Positions 35,109 to 43,872 of a stretch of DNA of 64,000 bases are shown piece after piece. Under the pieces are notes generated by a model. The model made no database searches. It was not told the DNA's origin and was given only the letters and a program-made list of their open reading frames with translations. The position numbers and the translations under genes are program-made. Position 1 is the first letter of the stretch. Every line of letters starts with the position of its first letter. Source of the stretch: Yoonia vestfoldensis (lineage in GTDB: Bacteria > Pseudomonadota > Alphaproteobacteria > Rhodobacterales > Rhodobacteraceae); NCBI RefSeq assembly GCF_002158905.1, contig NZ_CP021431.1:1922001-1986000 (forward strand), given 5' to 3'.

Positions 35109-35177
35109 GCAACGGCCCGATGCCTGGCAGATAGCGCATCCCTGCGCCGTCTTTGTGGGCGCAGGCGGAAGACAAAA

Positions 35178-35213
35178 GTCGCGGCCCGTTCCGTTAGAGA
35201 GCCGGGCCGCGAC
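35178..35213 (+). terminator. Stem-loop between binding protein and MFS genes
   Basis: GTCGCGGCCCG (35178-35188) and CGGGCCGCGAC (35203-35213) form a perfect 11-base stem with a 14-base loop. No T run follows, so partial read-through into the MFS genes is likely. Confidence 0.5.
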
Positions 35214-35250
35214 CGATCGCGACGACCCCTCATGAAAAACAGGAACGAGC

Positions 35251-36519
35251 ATGGCACAATCCAGCTTTCTGCGGCCCAATTCGCTGCTTTACAATATCGA
35301 GTTCCGTTCCTTTCTGACGGCAAACTCACTTTTTCACTTCTGCTCTTCCTCGTTGACGATCATGTTGGCGTTTCACATCTACAGTCTCCGAAACAACCCG
35401 TTGGATATCGCGGCGCTCGGTTTTGTTCAGGTGATCCCGGCCTTGACCATGGCGCTGCATGCAGGCGACCTTGCGGACCGGGTTGCCCGCAGGTTTCTTG
35501 TCGTGCTCACTGTCGGCGGCATCGCATTGCTGGCGGCATTTCTTGCGCTGATGGCAGCGCTTGATATGGTTACCGTCTGGTTGATCCTTTTCATCGGTTT
35601 CGTCTCGGCATCGCTGCGCGCTTTCGAGAATCCAGCCAATATCGGCCTTGAAGCGCAGGTGATCCCGGTCAACCAGATCCTGCAAGGCGTTCCCATGGTC
35701 GCGACAGTATCGCGTGTCGCCGACATGTGCGGGCCCGTCGTCATGGGGTTCATCTGGGCATGGGGCGGCCCGACAAGCACATATGGCACGATGGCTGCCA
35801 TTCTCTTCATAGCGACTTTGGTATTTCGTTTCAGGATCAGCTTTAAGCCTGCGCCGGGCAGCAAGAATGCGCTGCCACCCCTTTCCCGGATCAAAGAAGG
35901 GCTGCAATTCGTCATGAAAAGTCAGGTCTTGCTGGGATCGATGATTCTGGACCTGTTTGCCGTTTTCTTCGCGGGGGCTGCGGCTCTCTTGCCGATCTTT
36001 GCGACAGAAATTCTTGATGCTGGTCCAGAGGGCTTCGGCCTTATGCGCTCCGCCATTGCTGCTGGCGCATTGACCTCGGCGGTCTATGCGATCCGTTTCA
36101 TGCCTGCAGCATCGGCAGGGCTGGCACTGCATTTGATCGTCGCGGGGTTTGGCCTTTCCATGGTCGTCTTTGCTGTTTCGACAAACTTTTATCTTTCGCT
36201 ATTGATGCTTTTCATCGCAGGTATCTGCGACGGCATGAGTATGGTGATCCGGCATGCAATACTCAGGCTGGCGTCTCCTGATCATATGCGCGGCAGAATA
36301 GCCGCGGTCCGCATGGTGTTCGTCGCATCTTCAAACGAACTTGGCGCAGTCCAAAGCGGCACAATGGCAAGCCTTTTGGGGCCTGTACGTGCCGTTGTTG
36401 CCGGCGGGTTGCTAACAGTGATCGTCGCAGCTGTTGTCGCCCAGAAAATGCCGGTCCTTCGCCGCCTTGATCTGCTGAACTTCGGATCGAACGCAGATCC
36501 TGTTCAACCGGTGAAATGA
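35251..36519 (+). CDS. MFS transporter (EntS/MFS_3-like), first of tandem pair
   Basis: 422 residues with about 12 hydrophobic segments and an MFS_3-type pattern (AGDLADRVARRFLVVLTVG after the second helix, SMVIRHAILRLASPDHMRGRIAAVRMVF in the second half). This family includes siderophore and drug exporters. It lies 142 bases after the binding-protein gene and 12 bases before a second MFS gene. Export of a product of the amidase pathway, or resistance, is an inference. Confidence 0.85.
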   Translation: MAQSSFLRPNSLLYNIEFRSFLTANSLFHFCSSSLTIMLAFHIYSLRNNPLDIAALGFVQVIPALTMALHAGDLADRVARRFLVVLTVGGIALLAAFLALMAALDMVTVWLILFIGFVSASLRAFENPANIGLEAQVIPVNQILQGVPMVATVSRVADMCGPVVMGFIWAWGGPTSTYGTMAAILFIATLVFRFRISFKPAPGSKNALPPLSRIKEGLQFVMKSQVLLGSMILDLFAVFFAGAAALLPIFATEILDAGPEGFGLMRSAIAAGALTSAVYAIRFMPAASAGLALHLIVAGFGLSMVVFAVSTNFYLSLLMLFIAGICDGMSMVIRHAILRLASPDHMRGRIAAVRMVFVASSNELGAVQSGTMASLLGPVRAVVAGGLLTVIVAAVVAQKMPVLRRLDLLNFGSNADPVQPVK

Positions 36520-36531
36520 GGGAAAAACGCG

Positions 36532-37797
36532 ATGCGGGCAGTGATTACCAGCGGTGCGCGTTTCCGCTATAATGCCGTGAAAGAGATCTTTTCACTGCGG
36601 GTCTTTGCAATTTATCAATTTGGTCATTTTGCATCCACAATCGGCTTTTGGATGCAACGCCTCGCGATCGGCTGGATCACTTGGGAAATGACCGGGTCAA
36701 CGTCTTGGCTGGGCTTGGTGGCTTTCGCAGAGTTGTTTCCGTCCATTCTGACAGGGATCTGGGGTGGTGTACTTGTCGACAAAAGTTCCTCGGTCAGGGT
36801 TATGCTCGGCGGGACTGTTGTCGTGGCATTCGTCTCGCTGTCATTGGCCGTTTGCGAAGCCCTGGACCTGCTGACACCTTGGTTGATTTTGGCACATATG
36901 CTTGTGATTGGCGCGATGACTGGCCTTGTCCTGCCAGCGCGGCTGGCGATGGCGTCACATCTGGCACCAGCAAGCATGCTGCCTGCAGCCATTGCCGTGA
37001 ACTCGACCGGCTTCAATCTTTCGCGCTTTCTGGGTCCAGCAATCGCAGCGGCGATCATGGTCGTTGGATCGGTTGCGGCGGTATTGTTTATTTCCGTGCT
37101 GCTTTATGCGTGTTTTCTACTTTGTCTCTATCGATTGCGTCGCACACCGCATAACGCGGACCAAGCCTCTGGGGCGCTTGACATCGCATCCATGGCCACT
37201 ATCGAAGTCGTGCCGACCAGAAAGGTCATTCTTGGCCTGATATCGATACCGCTGATCTTTGCAGTCATCTTGACCCAACTTGTGCAAGGTTTGCTTCTAA
37301 GACCGGCGTCAGAGCTTTTCCCAGCTTTCGGAGAGATCGTTTTTGGGATGGGGGTCACAGGTCTGGGAATGCTGAACGCGGCGCTAGGTATCGGTGCCAT
37401 ATTAGGCGCGTTGATGTTTCCATCAGTCGGCACGCAACGCAGCTCTATGCATCAGCTGGTTATCGGCACTGCAGTTTTTGCTTTGACCCTTCTTGCCTTC
37501 TCGATGTCATCTTCGTTTTCGGTCGTCCTTGTCATCCTCGTCATCCATGGCGCAACGATGACCTTTTCCAACATTGTCGCAATGTCATTCGTGCAGCTGA
37601 ATACGCCGCGTAACCGTCTTGGCCGCGTACTCAGCGTTTACGGGATAGTGTTTCGTGCCGGCCCCGCCATAGGCACTGTTGCGTTCGGAGTGAGTGCAGA
37701 TCTTGTCGGCTTGGCTGCCACCGGGATTGCATTCGCGCTCGCAGCTTTGGCTTGCCTTGCGGCCATAGGGCTTGTGATTATCCGGCCCAACCTATGA
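36532..37797 (+). CDS. MFS transporter (EntS/MFS_3-like), second of tandem pair
   Basis: 421 residues and about 12 hydrophobic segments. It has the same architecture as its neighbour: IGWITWEMTGSTSWLGLVAFAELFPSILTGIWGGVLVDKSSSVRVMLGG at the N-terminus and AMSFVQLNTPRNRLGRVLSVYGIVFRAGPAIG later. The two genes are probably diverged relatives and could act as a pair or a heterodimer. It is the last gene of the accessory operon. Confidence 0.85.
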   Translation: MRAVITSGARFRYNAVKEIFSLRVFAIYQFGHFASTIGFWMQRLAIGWITWEMTGSTSWLGLVAFAELFPSILTGIWGGVLVDKSSSVRVMLGGTVVVAFVSLSLAVCEALDLLTPWLILAHMLVIGAMTGLVLPARLAMASHLAPASMLPAAIAVNSTGFNLSRFLGPAIAAAIMVVGSVAAVLFISVLLYACFLLCLYRLRRTPHNADQASGALDIASMATIEVVPTRKVILGLISIPLIFAVILTQLVQGLLLRPASELFPAFGEIVFGMGVTGLGMLNAALGIGAILGALMFPSVGTQRSSMHQLVIGTAVFALTLLAFSMSSSFSVVLVILVIHGATMTFSNIVAMSFVQLNTPRNRLGRVLSVYGIVFRAGPAIGTVAFGVSADLVGLAATGIAFALAALACLAAIGLVIIRPNL

Positions 37798-38133
37798 TCG
37801 CCTATTGTCGTGCCGGCCAATGTCTTTGGAAATGCCGCGCACTTTCTTTCACATCCTGTGCAAAGACACCGCGCGAAACAGGTATCCCAAAACAGATATG
37901 CTGCACGGCTGCTGTTGTCTGATACCAAGAGTGCGATGCTGCAAGCTCAAAGCCGGCAAACCATAACCGACATGTTTGGACCGGCGTTACTTGGGCCTAA
38001 GCCAACAAGCGAACCAACATACCGAGGCGAACAGCTGATCACTGCTGATCTGCAATAAACGCTGTCTGGGCATAAGATGACCTGTCAGTCATCTTGCGCC
38101 TGACGCGCTGCGCCTTTCGCGGCGGCGGTCGTC
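37798..38133. other. Intergenic right edge of the accessory block
   Basis: About 336 bases between the converging MFS and phnM genes. An 82-codon frame from a GTG (37810-38058) shows no family features. I saw no tRNA, integrase or copy of the tRNA-Ser 3' end. Confidence 0.5.
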
Positions 38134-39279
38134 CTAGAACACCCGCCGTCCCGCGCTATAGGTCTGTTGCACCATCGCGGTATCGCCAAGCAGGCTGAAA
38201 ACAACCAGATCGGCGCGTTGGCCGCTGTGGATCGTGCCGCGGTCTGTCAGACCGACAGCGCGCGCTGGCGTCTTTGTGACCGTGCCGATCCCGCGCGCCA
38301 GATCGTCCCAGATCAGCCCCAGCCGCACCGCGGCCAGCAGCAGCGAGGCCGGGACATAATCCGAGGACAGGATATCCAACCGGTCGCGCGCGGCAAAATC
38401 GGCAGCCGCCACATTGCCCGAATGCGACCCGCCCCGGATCAGGTTTGGCGCGCCCATGATCGTGGCAATGCCCCGGCTATGGCAGGCATCTGCCGCCGCA
38501 ACACTGGTCGGAAATTCCGCCAGGCTGACGCCATGGGCATGGCTGGTCGCGACCTGGTCGGCTGTCGTGTCGTCATGGCTGGCCAGCACCGCGCCAAGAC
38601 GGCTGGCTGCGGCCACTGTCGCCGCCTCATGCGCGGTGCCGTATTCCGCCTGGAGCGCAGAAAGAAAATCGACATAGCCGCGGAAATCCTCGGCGCTGAA
38701 ATTATGCTTGCCGCGCACATAGGTTTCGAATTTGGCAATATCGGAAAACTGCCGCTGGCCGGGCGTGTGATCCATCATCGAGACGATCCCGATCCGGTCG
38801 TCTTGGGAAAATTCGGCCAGCTCGGCGGCCAAAGTCTCGGAACAGATCTCGGCGCGCAGATGCAAATGATGGCTGATCCGCAGATGGCCCGCCGCGCGCA
38901 TGGCCAGAATTTCATCCGCCATCAGCCGCGCATATTTGCCATAGCGCTTGCCGCCGCCCGACAGGATCGAGCCGACCCTGATCGCATCATAAACGGTCGT
39001 GATCCCACAGCCCGCCAATTCGCGGTCATGCGCCATGATCGCCGCGCGGTAGGGCCAATCCACCTTGGGACGCGGCGACAGATGCCGTTCCAGATTGTCG
39101 GTATGCAATTCCACCAGACCGGGGGCCAGGTAATCGCCGCCCAGATCGACGGCACCGTTCGGCACAGCAGCACCTTGGGCGATATCGGCGATCAGACCGT
39201 CCTTGATGGTCAATGCACCCCTGATCACTTCGCCCGCAAGGATCAGGCGGGCGTTGGCAAGAATAGTCTGGTTTGTCAT
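38134..39279 (-). CDS. phnM: RPnTP diphosphatase PhnM (copy 1)
   Basis: 381 residues of the amidohydrolase fold: APGLVELHTDNLERHLSPRPKVDWP with the HxD metal pair, HHLHLRAEI, SMMDHTPGQRQF, VLASHDDTTADQ and SDYVPASLL. This matches classical PhnM, which removes diphosphate from alpha-D-ribose 1-phosphonate 5-triphosphate. It diverges from the DUF1045 gene with only 35 bases between starts. A second PhnM lies at 45746-46933. Confidence 0.93.
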   Translation of the reverse strand: MTNQTILANARLILAGEVIRGALTIKDGLIADIAQGAAVPNGAVDLGGDYLAPGLVELHTDNLERHLSPRPKVDWPYRAAIMAHDRELAGCGITTVYDAIRVGSILSGGGKRYGKYARLMADEILAMRAAGHLRISHHLHLRAEICSETLAAELAEFSQDDRIGIVSMMDHTPGQRQFSDIAKFETYVRGKHNFSAEDFRGYVDFLSALQAEYGTAHEAATVAAASRLGAVLASHDDTTADQVATSHAHGVSLAEFPTSVAAADACHSRGIATIMGAPNLIRGGSHSGNVAAADFAARDRLDILSSDYVPASLLLAAVRLGLIWDDLARGIGTVTKTPARAVGLTDRGTIHSGQRADLVVFSLLGDTAMVQQTYSAGRRVF

Positions 39280-39314
39280 GTCAGTGTCACGATACTTTTG
39301 CTAAGAGTTTGGCC

Positions 39315-39989
39315 ATGTTCGAAAGATTTGCGATATTCTACACGCCCACCGGCCCGCTGGCCGATTTCGGCGCGGCTTGGCTGGGCTGGGATTCCGCTGC
39401 GGGCTGCGCCGTGCCGCATCCCCAGATCGCGGGGATCGATGTGGCAAAGGTGACGGCGACACCGCGCAAATACGGGCTGCATGCCACGATGAAAGCACCG
39501 TTCCGCCTGTCCGCCGACAGCGGCCCTGCCACGCTGCAACAGGCTGTGGCGGATTTCGCGGCGCGGCATCGGGCGGTTGATATCGGGCCTCTGGCCTTGG
39601 GGCAGGATCACGGCTTTGTCGCTTTGCGCCCCGTCGCCGCCCCCCCTGCCCTGCAGGATCTGGAACGCGCCATCGTGACGGAACTTGACCCGCACCGCGC
39701 GCCCTTGACCGCGGCTGATATTGCCCGCCGCCGCAAAGCGCCGCTGACCCTGCGGCAGGACCGGCAGATGCTGGACTGGGGCTATCCCTATGTTTTCGAA
39801 GATTTCCATCTGCATCTGACGCTGAGCGGGCCATTGCAAGCGGCGCAGGCGGCCCAGATCCTGACCGCCTTGCAGCCCATGGTCGCGCCGCTGATTGCAG
39901 CGCCTTGCATCATCGATGCGGTCACGTTGATGGGGCAGGATGTGGCGGGGATGTTTCACCAGATCCACCGCTATGCCTTGACCGGGTAA
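39315..39989 (+). CDS. DUF1045 protein of the phosphonate locus (2H phosphoesterase-like)
   Basis: 224 residues from the ATG at 39315. Two HxT-type motifs, HATMKAPF (about residue 57) and HLHLTLSG (about residue 164), place it in the 2H phosphoesterase superfamily. DUF1045 genes are recurrent neighbours of C-P lyase genes, which suggests a step on ribose cyclic phosphate intermediates. Its 3' end overlaps the convergent phnN by 19 bases. Confidence 0.88.
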   Translation: MFERFAIFYTPTGPLADFGAAWLGWDSAAGCAVPHPQIAGIDVAKVTATPRKYGLHATMKAPFRLSADSGPATLQQAVADFAARHRAVDIGPLALGQDHGFVALRPVAAPPALQDLERAIVTELDPHRAPLTAADIARRRKAPLTLRQDRQMLDWGYPYVFEDFHLHLTLSGPLQAAQAAQILTALQPMVAPLIAAPCIIDAVTLMGQDVAGMFHQIHRYALTG

Positions 39990-40513
39990 AGCAGGCGCAA
40001 GACCGCCTTGACGCAGCTGTCCAGATCACCGCTATTGTCGATGGTCTGGGCCGTGATCCCCACAGGCAGCGCATAATCGGCACGCGCCAACCGGCGCGCG
40101 ATATCCTGTGTGGTTTCGCGCCCGCGCGCGGCAAGGCGCTGCGCCAGCACATCGCGGCGCGCGGTCAGATGGATGGTCACGAAAGGATCGAATTGCGCCT
40201 TGGCCGCCGGCAAGGCCCCGCGCGACAGGTTCGCCAGCATATCCCGCCCTGCCGCCAGATCGGCGCGGACCGTCGCGGGGATGCCATAGCGCAAGCCATG
40301 CGCGCCCCAATGCAGCGCAAAGCCGCCTTGGGCCGCCATCGCATCAAAGGCCGCATCATCCACGCCGTCAAAATCCTCGCCCCCCGCCGTGCTGGGGCGG
40401 GTGATCACCCGGCGCACCAAAGACAGCCGCGCGTCACGCGCCCCAAGCGCTGCCATCACCGAATCCTTGCCGACACCGGACGCCCCGACAATGGCGATGA
40501 ACCGGCCTGTCAT
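39971..40513 (-). CDS. phnN: Ribose 1,5-bisphosphokinase PhnN
   Basis: About 180 residues from the ATG at 40513 (MTGRFIAIVGASGVGKDS). P-loop GASGVGKDS, a guanylate-kinase-like fold with VRRVITRPSTAGGEDFDGVDDAAFDAM, and RGRETTQDIARRLARA. It converts ribose 1,5-bisphosphate to PRPP, the last step of the C-P lyase route. Overlaps the end of phnL by 4 bases. Confidence 0.93.
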   Translation of the reverse strand: MTGRFIAIVGASGVGKDSVMAALGARDARLSLVRRVITRPSTAGGEDFDGVDDAAFDAMAAQGGFALHWGAHGLRYGIPATVRADLAAGRDMLANLSRGALPAAKAQFDPFVTIHLTARRDVLAQRLAARGRETTQDIARRLARADYALPVGITAQTIDNSGDLDSCVKAVLRLLYPVKA

Positions 40514-41193
40514 GCCGCAAGGCCGGGGGTAAAGCGGGTCACATCCACCTGCCGGTCGCATAAAGCCTCGCGCGCGGCATGGTCATGGAAAATCCCGATG
40601 ATCGCGGCCCCGCGCGCCTTGGCCTCTTGCACCATGGCCAGCACGGTGGCGCGGTTGACAGGGTCAAGGCTGGCGGTCGGTTCATCCAGCAACAAAGCGG
40701 GATAGGGGAACGCAAAGCCGCGCGCGATATTCACCCGCTGCTGTTCGCCCCCCGAAAAGGTCGTGGGGCTAAGCGCCCAGAGCCGTTCGGGGATGTTCAG
40801 CCGTGCCAGCAGGGCTGCGGCCTGCGCGCGCGCCTCGTCAGGCGCGGTGCCCGTCAGCAGCAAGGGTTCAGCCACCACATCAATCGTCGGCACGCGCGGG
40901 ACCACCCGCAGGAACTGGCTGACATAGCCCAATGTCCGGCGGCGCAGCGCGATGATGTCACGCGGCACAGCGCTTGCCACATCGACCTCGCCCACCATGA
41001 TCCGCCCCGCGGCGGTCAGGTAATTGCCATAGATCATCCGCATCAGCGTGGATTTCCCCGCCCCCGAGGCCCCGACCAAGGCGACACATTCGCCCGCAGC
41101 CACCTGCAGGCTGGCCCCCGCCATCACGGGGATCTCGGTGCTGCCCTGATTGTGCAGGGTAAAACTTTTCGACACGTTTTCGACATTGATCAT
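40510..41193 (-). CDS. phnL: Phosphonate C-P lyase system protein PhnL
   Basis: About 227 residues from the ATG at 41193, which has AGGTG upstream; a GTG two codons earlier overlaps the phnK stop. ABC ATPase with Walker A GASGAGKST, signature FSGGEQQRVNIARGF and Walker B ALLLDEPTASLDP. With PhnK it drives the C-P lyase core rather than a membrane permease. Within the phnG-N operon. Confidence 0.94.
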   Translation of the reverse strand: MINVENVSKSFTLHNQGSTEIPVMAGASLQVAAGECVALVGASGAGKSTLMRMIYGNYLTAAGRIMVGEVDVASAVPRDIIALRRRTLGYVSQFLRVVPRVPTIDVVAEPLLLTGTAPDEARAQAAALLARLNIPERLWALSPTTFSGGEQQRVNIARGFAFPYPALLLDEPTASLDPVNRATVLAMVQEAKARGAAIIGIFHDHAAREALCDRQVDVTRFTPGLAA

Positions 41194-41195
41194 TT

Positions 41196-41966
41196 TCACA
41201 CCTGCAAGACAGAAGACACAAGAAGCTGGGTATAGCCATGCTGCGGATCATCCAGCACCTGATCGGTCAGGCCGGTTTCCACGACATGGCCATCCTTCAT
41301 CACCATCAGCCGGTCGGCCAACAACCGTACGACGGCCAGATCATGGGTGACGATGATGGCACTTAACCCCATATCGCGCACCAACCCGCGCAACAGGTCC
41401 AGCAACCGCGCCTGCACGGACACATCAAGCCCCCCTGTCGGTTCATCCATGAACACCAGACGCGGCCCCGTGACCAGATTGCGCGCGATCTGAAGGCGTT
41501 GCTGCATGCCGCCGGAAAAGGCCGTGGGGCGGTCGTCGATCCGGTCCTCGGTAATCTCGACCCGGCCCAGCCAATCGATAGCCTGTGCGCGAATATCGCC
41601 GTAATGCCGCGCATTCACGGCCATCAGGCGTTCGCCGACATTGCCGCCCGCGCTGACATTCATGCGCAAACCGTCGCGCGCGTGTTGATGGACAAAGGCC
41701 CAATCGGTGCGCCCCAGCATCCGGCGTTCCGGTTCGGACATGGTGACGGTATCGCGCAACCCGTCGCTGCGGGTGGCAAAACGCACCGCCCCATGATCGG
41801 GTTTCAGATGCCCTGCCAGACAATTCAGCAAGGTGGATTTGCCTGACCCGCTTTCGCCGACGATGCCCATGACCTCGCCGGGGTAAAGGTCAAAGCTGAC
41901 ATCCGCGCAGCCGATGCGCGCGCCGTAATATTTGGCCAGGTTTTCAACCTGCAACAGGGGGGTCAT
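41196..41966 (-). CDS. phnK: Phosphonate C-P lyase system protein PhnK
   Basis: About 256 residues from the ATG at 41966 (MTPLLQVENLAKYYG). ABC ATPase: Walker A GESGSGKST, signature FSGGMQQRLQIARNL, Walker B VFMDEPTGGLDVS. PhnK docks on the PhnGHIJ core complex. Overlaps the phnJ stop by 4 bases. Confidence 0.94.
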   Translation of the reverse strand: MTPLLQVENLAKYYGARIGCADVSFDLYPGEVMGIVGESGSGKSTLLNCLAGHLKPDHGAVRFATRSDGLRDTVTMSEPERRMLGRTDWAFVHQHARDGLRMNVSAGGNVGERLMAVNARHYGDIRAQAIDWLGRVEITEDRIDDRPTAFSGGMQQRLQIARNLVTGPRLVFMDEPTGGLDVSVQARLLDLLRGLVRDMGLSAIIVTHDLAVVRLLADRLMVMKDGHVVETGLTDQVLDDPQHGYTQLLVSSVLQV

Positions 41967-42793
41967 CCGGCATTCTCCACACGGGTTGCGCAATAATCGG
42001 TGTCCGAACAGATGAACATCCGCCCGCCCGCATCATCGGTGATCAATTCATCCAGATAGCTGGTGGTCGATCCGCACAGCGCGCAGGCATGATCGGCCTT
42101 GCTGGGCAGGAACGGGTAATCGTCGAAATCCAGACTGACGACTTTCGTATGGGGTGGCAGCGCATAGATGCGCTGTTCGCGGCCCGCGCCGAACAGCTGG
42201 ATCGCGGCCATGTCCAATTTGGGATTGTCGAATTTCGGGATCGGGGACGGGTCCATGACATAGCGCCCCTCGACCTTGACCGGATAGGCATAGGCGGTGG
42301 CGATGGCCCCGTGCTGGCTGATATCCTCGTAAAGCTTTACATGCATCAGCCCGTAATCTTCCAAAGCATGCATCTTGCGGGTTTCCACCTCGGAAGGTTC
42401 CAGAAAGCGCAAAGGTTCGGGGATCGGCACCTGATAGACGATGATCTGCCCCTCGCGCAAAGCCTGTTCGGGAATCCGGTGGCGGGTCTGGATCACGCTG
42501 GCTTCACCCGTTTTTTCGGTCACGGCGACACCGGCGGTGCGCTGGAAAAACCGGCGGATCGACACGGCATTGGTGGTGTCATCGGCACCCTGGTCGATCA
42601 CCTTGAGCGTATCATCCGGCGTCAACACGGCGGCTGACACCTGCACACCGCCGGTGCCCCAGCCATAAGGCATCGGCATTTCGCGGCTGGCGAAAGGCAC
42701 CTGATAGCCGGGGATGGCCAGACCTTTCAGGATCGCACGGCGGATCATCCGCTTGGTCTGTTCATCCAGATAGGCGAAATTATACTCTTTCAT
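41963..42793 (-). CDS. phnJ: C-P lyase radical SAM subunit PhnJ
   Basis: 276 residues, full length. The catalytic cysteines are all present with the Escherichia coli spacing: C237 and C240 (CALC), C262 and C268 (CSDTDYC), that is C-x2-C-x21-C-x5-C. The cluster splits SAM and C268 is the expected thiyl radical residue that attacks the C-P bond. Overlaps phnI by 4 bases. Confidence 0.96.
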   Translation of the reverse strand: MKEYNFAYLDEQTKRMIRRAILKGLAIPGYQVPFASREMPMPYGWGTGGVQVSAAVLTPDDTLKVIDQGADDTTNAVSIRRFFQRTAGVAVTEKTGEASVIQTRHRIPEQALREGQIIVYQVPIPEPLRFLEPSEVETRKMHALEDYGLMHVKLYEDISQHGAIATAYAYPVKVEGRYVMDPSPIPKFDNPKLDMAAIQLFGAGREQRIYALPPHTKVVSLDFDDYPFLPSKADHACALCGSTTSYLDELITDDAGGRMFICSDTDYCATRVENAG

Positions 42794-43872
42794 TCCGCAG
42801 CCTCCTGCAATGGTGCCGCCTCACGGCGCAATTTGCGGATCAATTCCAGTTCGGACTGGAAATCGACGTAATGCGGCAGCTTGATATGTTCCAAAAAGCC
42901 CGTCGCCTGAATATTGTCGCAGTGATACAGCACGAATTCCGCGTCCTGCGCAGGCGCGCCAAGGTTATCCTCGCCCAGTTCTTCCCAGCGCAGGGCGCGG
43001 TCGACCAGCGCCATGGAAATCGCCTTGCGTTCACTCATGCCGAACACCAGACCATAACCCCGCGTGAATTGCGGCGGCTGGGTTTTGGAGCCTTGAAACT
43101 GGTTGACGGTTTCGCATTCGGTCAGGGTGATCTCGCCGATCTCGATGCTGAACCCCAGTTCGGGGATATCCATTTCCACCGCGACACTGCCGATCCGCAA
43201 TTCCGCAACAAAGGCGTGGTTGCGCGCGTAACCGCGCTGCGTGGAATAGGCCATGCCAAGGGTAAAGCCTTCATCCGCGCGGGTCAGCGCTTGCAGGCGC
43301 AGCGCGCGGTTGGCGGGCAATTCCAGCGGTTCGCGGGTCAGATCGGGGGGTATCGCCGCGCCCGCAGGTTCGGGCTGGATCAGATCCTCGCGGTCCAGAA
43401 ACCCCATGATATGCGGGGTCGGGCCTTGCAGCGGGGCGGCTTCGGCCACCTGCCCCGCTTCGCCATCAGCGGCAAGTTTGAAATCCAGCAAACGGTGCGT
43501 GTAATCAAAGGTCGGCCCAAGCACCTGCCCGCCCGGCGCATCCTTGAACGTGGCCGAGACGCGCCGGTCGCAGGCCATCGCCCCGGTATCGACAGGGTGC
43601 GATGCGCCAAAACGCGGCAACGTGGTGCGATAGGCGCGGATCAGGAAAATCGCCTCGATCAGATCACCGCGCGCCTGTTTGATCGCCAAAGCGGCCAGAT
43701 CGGGGTCATAAAGCGAGCCTTCGGCCATGACGCGGTTGACGGCCAGCGCCATCTGTTCGCGGATTTGCGCGACCGACAGGTCCGGCACCGCCGGATCGCC
43801 GCGCCGTTCCTCGGCCAGCCAGGCATGGGCATTGTCGATGGCGCGTTCGCCACCTTTGACGGCAACATACAT
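42790..43872 (-). CDS. phnI: C-P lyase subunit PhnI
   Basis: 360 residues with the conserved PhnI start MYVAVKGGERAIDNAHAWLAEERRG and RGYARNHAFVAELRIG, EIGEITLTECETVNQFQG later. PhnI, helped by PhnG, H and L, transfers the phosphonate to ribose 1-triphosphate, displacing adenine from ATP. Adjacent to phnH with a one-base overlap. Confidence 0.95.
   Translation of the reverse strand: MYVAVKGGERAIDNAHAWLAEERRGDPAVPDLSVAQIREQMALAVNRVMAEGSLYDPDLAALAIKQARGDLIEAIFLIRAYRTTLPRFGASHPVDTGAMACDRRVSATFKDAPGGQVLGPTFDYTHRLLDFKLAADGEAGQVAEAAPLQGPTPHIMGFLDREDLIQPEPAGAAIPPDLTREPLELPANRALRLQALTRADEGFTLGMAYSTQRGYARNHAFVAELRIGSVAVEMDIPELGFSIEIGEITLTECETVNQFQGSKTQPPQFTRGYGLVFGMSERKAISMALVDRALRWEELGEDNLGAPAQDAEFVLYHCDNIQATGFLEHIKLPHYVDFQSELELIRKLRREAAPLQEAAE

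Noticed and set aside
37810..38058. An 82-codon plus-strand frame from a GTG after the second MFS gene
   Set aside because: No ribosome binding site, no recognisable motif and odd composition; kept as intergenic.
25684..38133. Attachment-site duplication of the tRNA-Ser 3' end flanking the accessory block
   Set aside because: I scanned the right edge for GTTCGAATCCC or CCTCCTCCGCCA and found no copy, so no att site is claimed.
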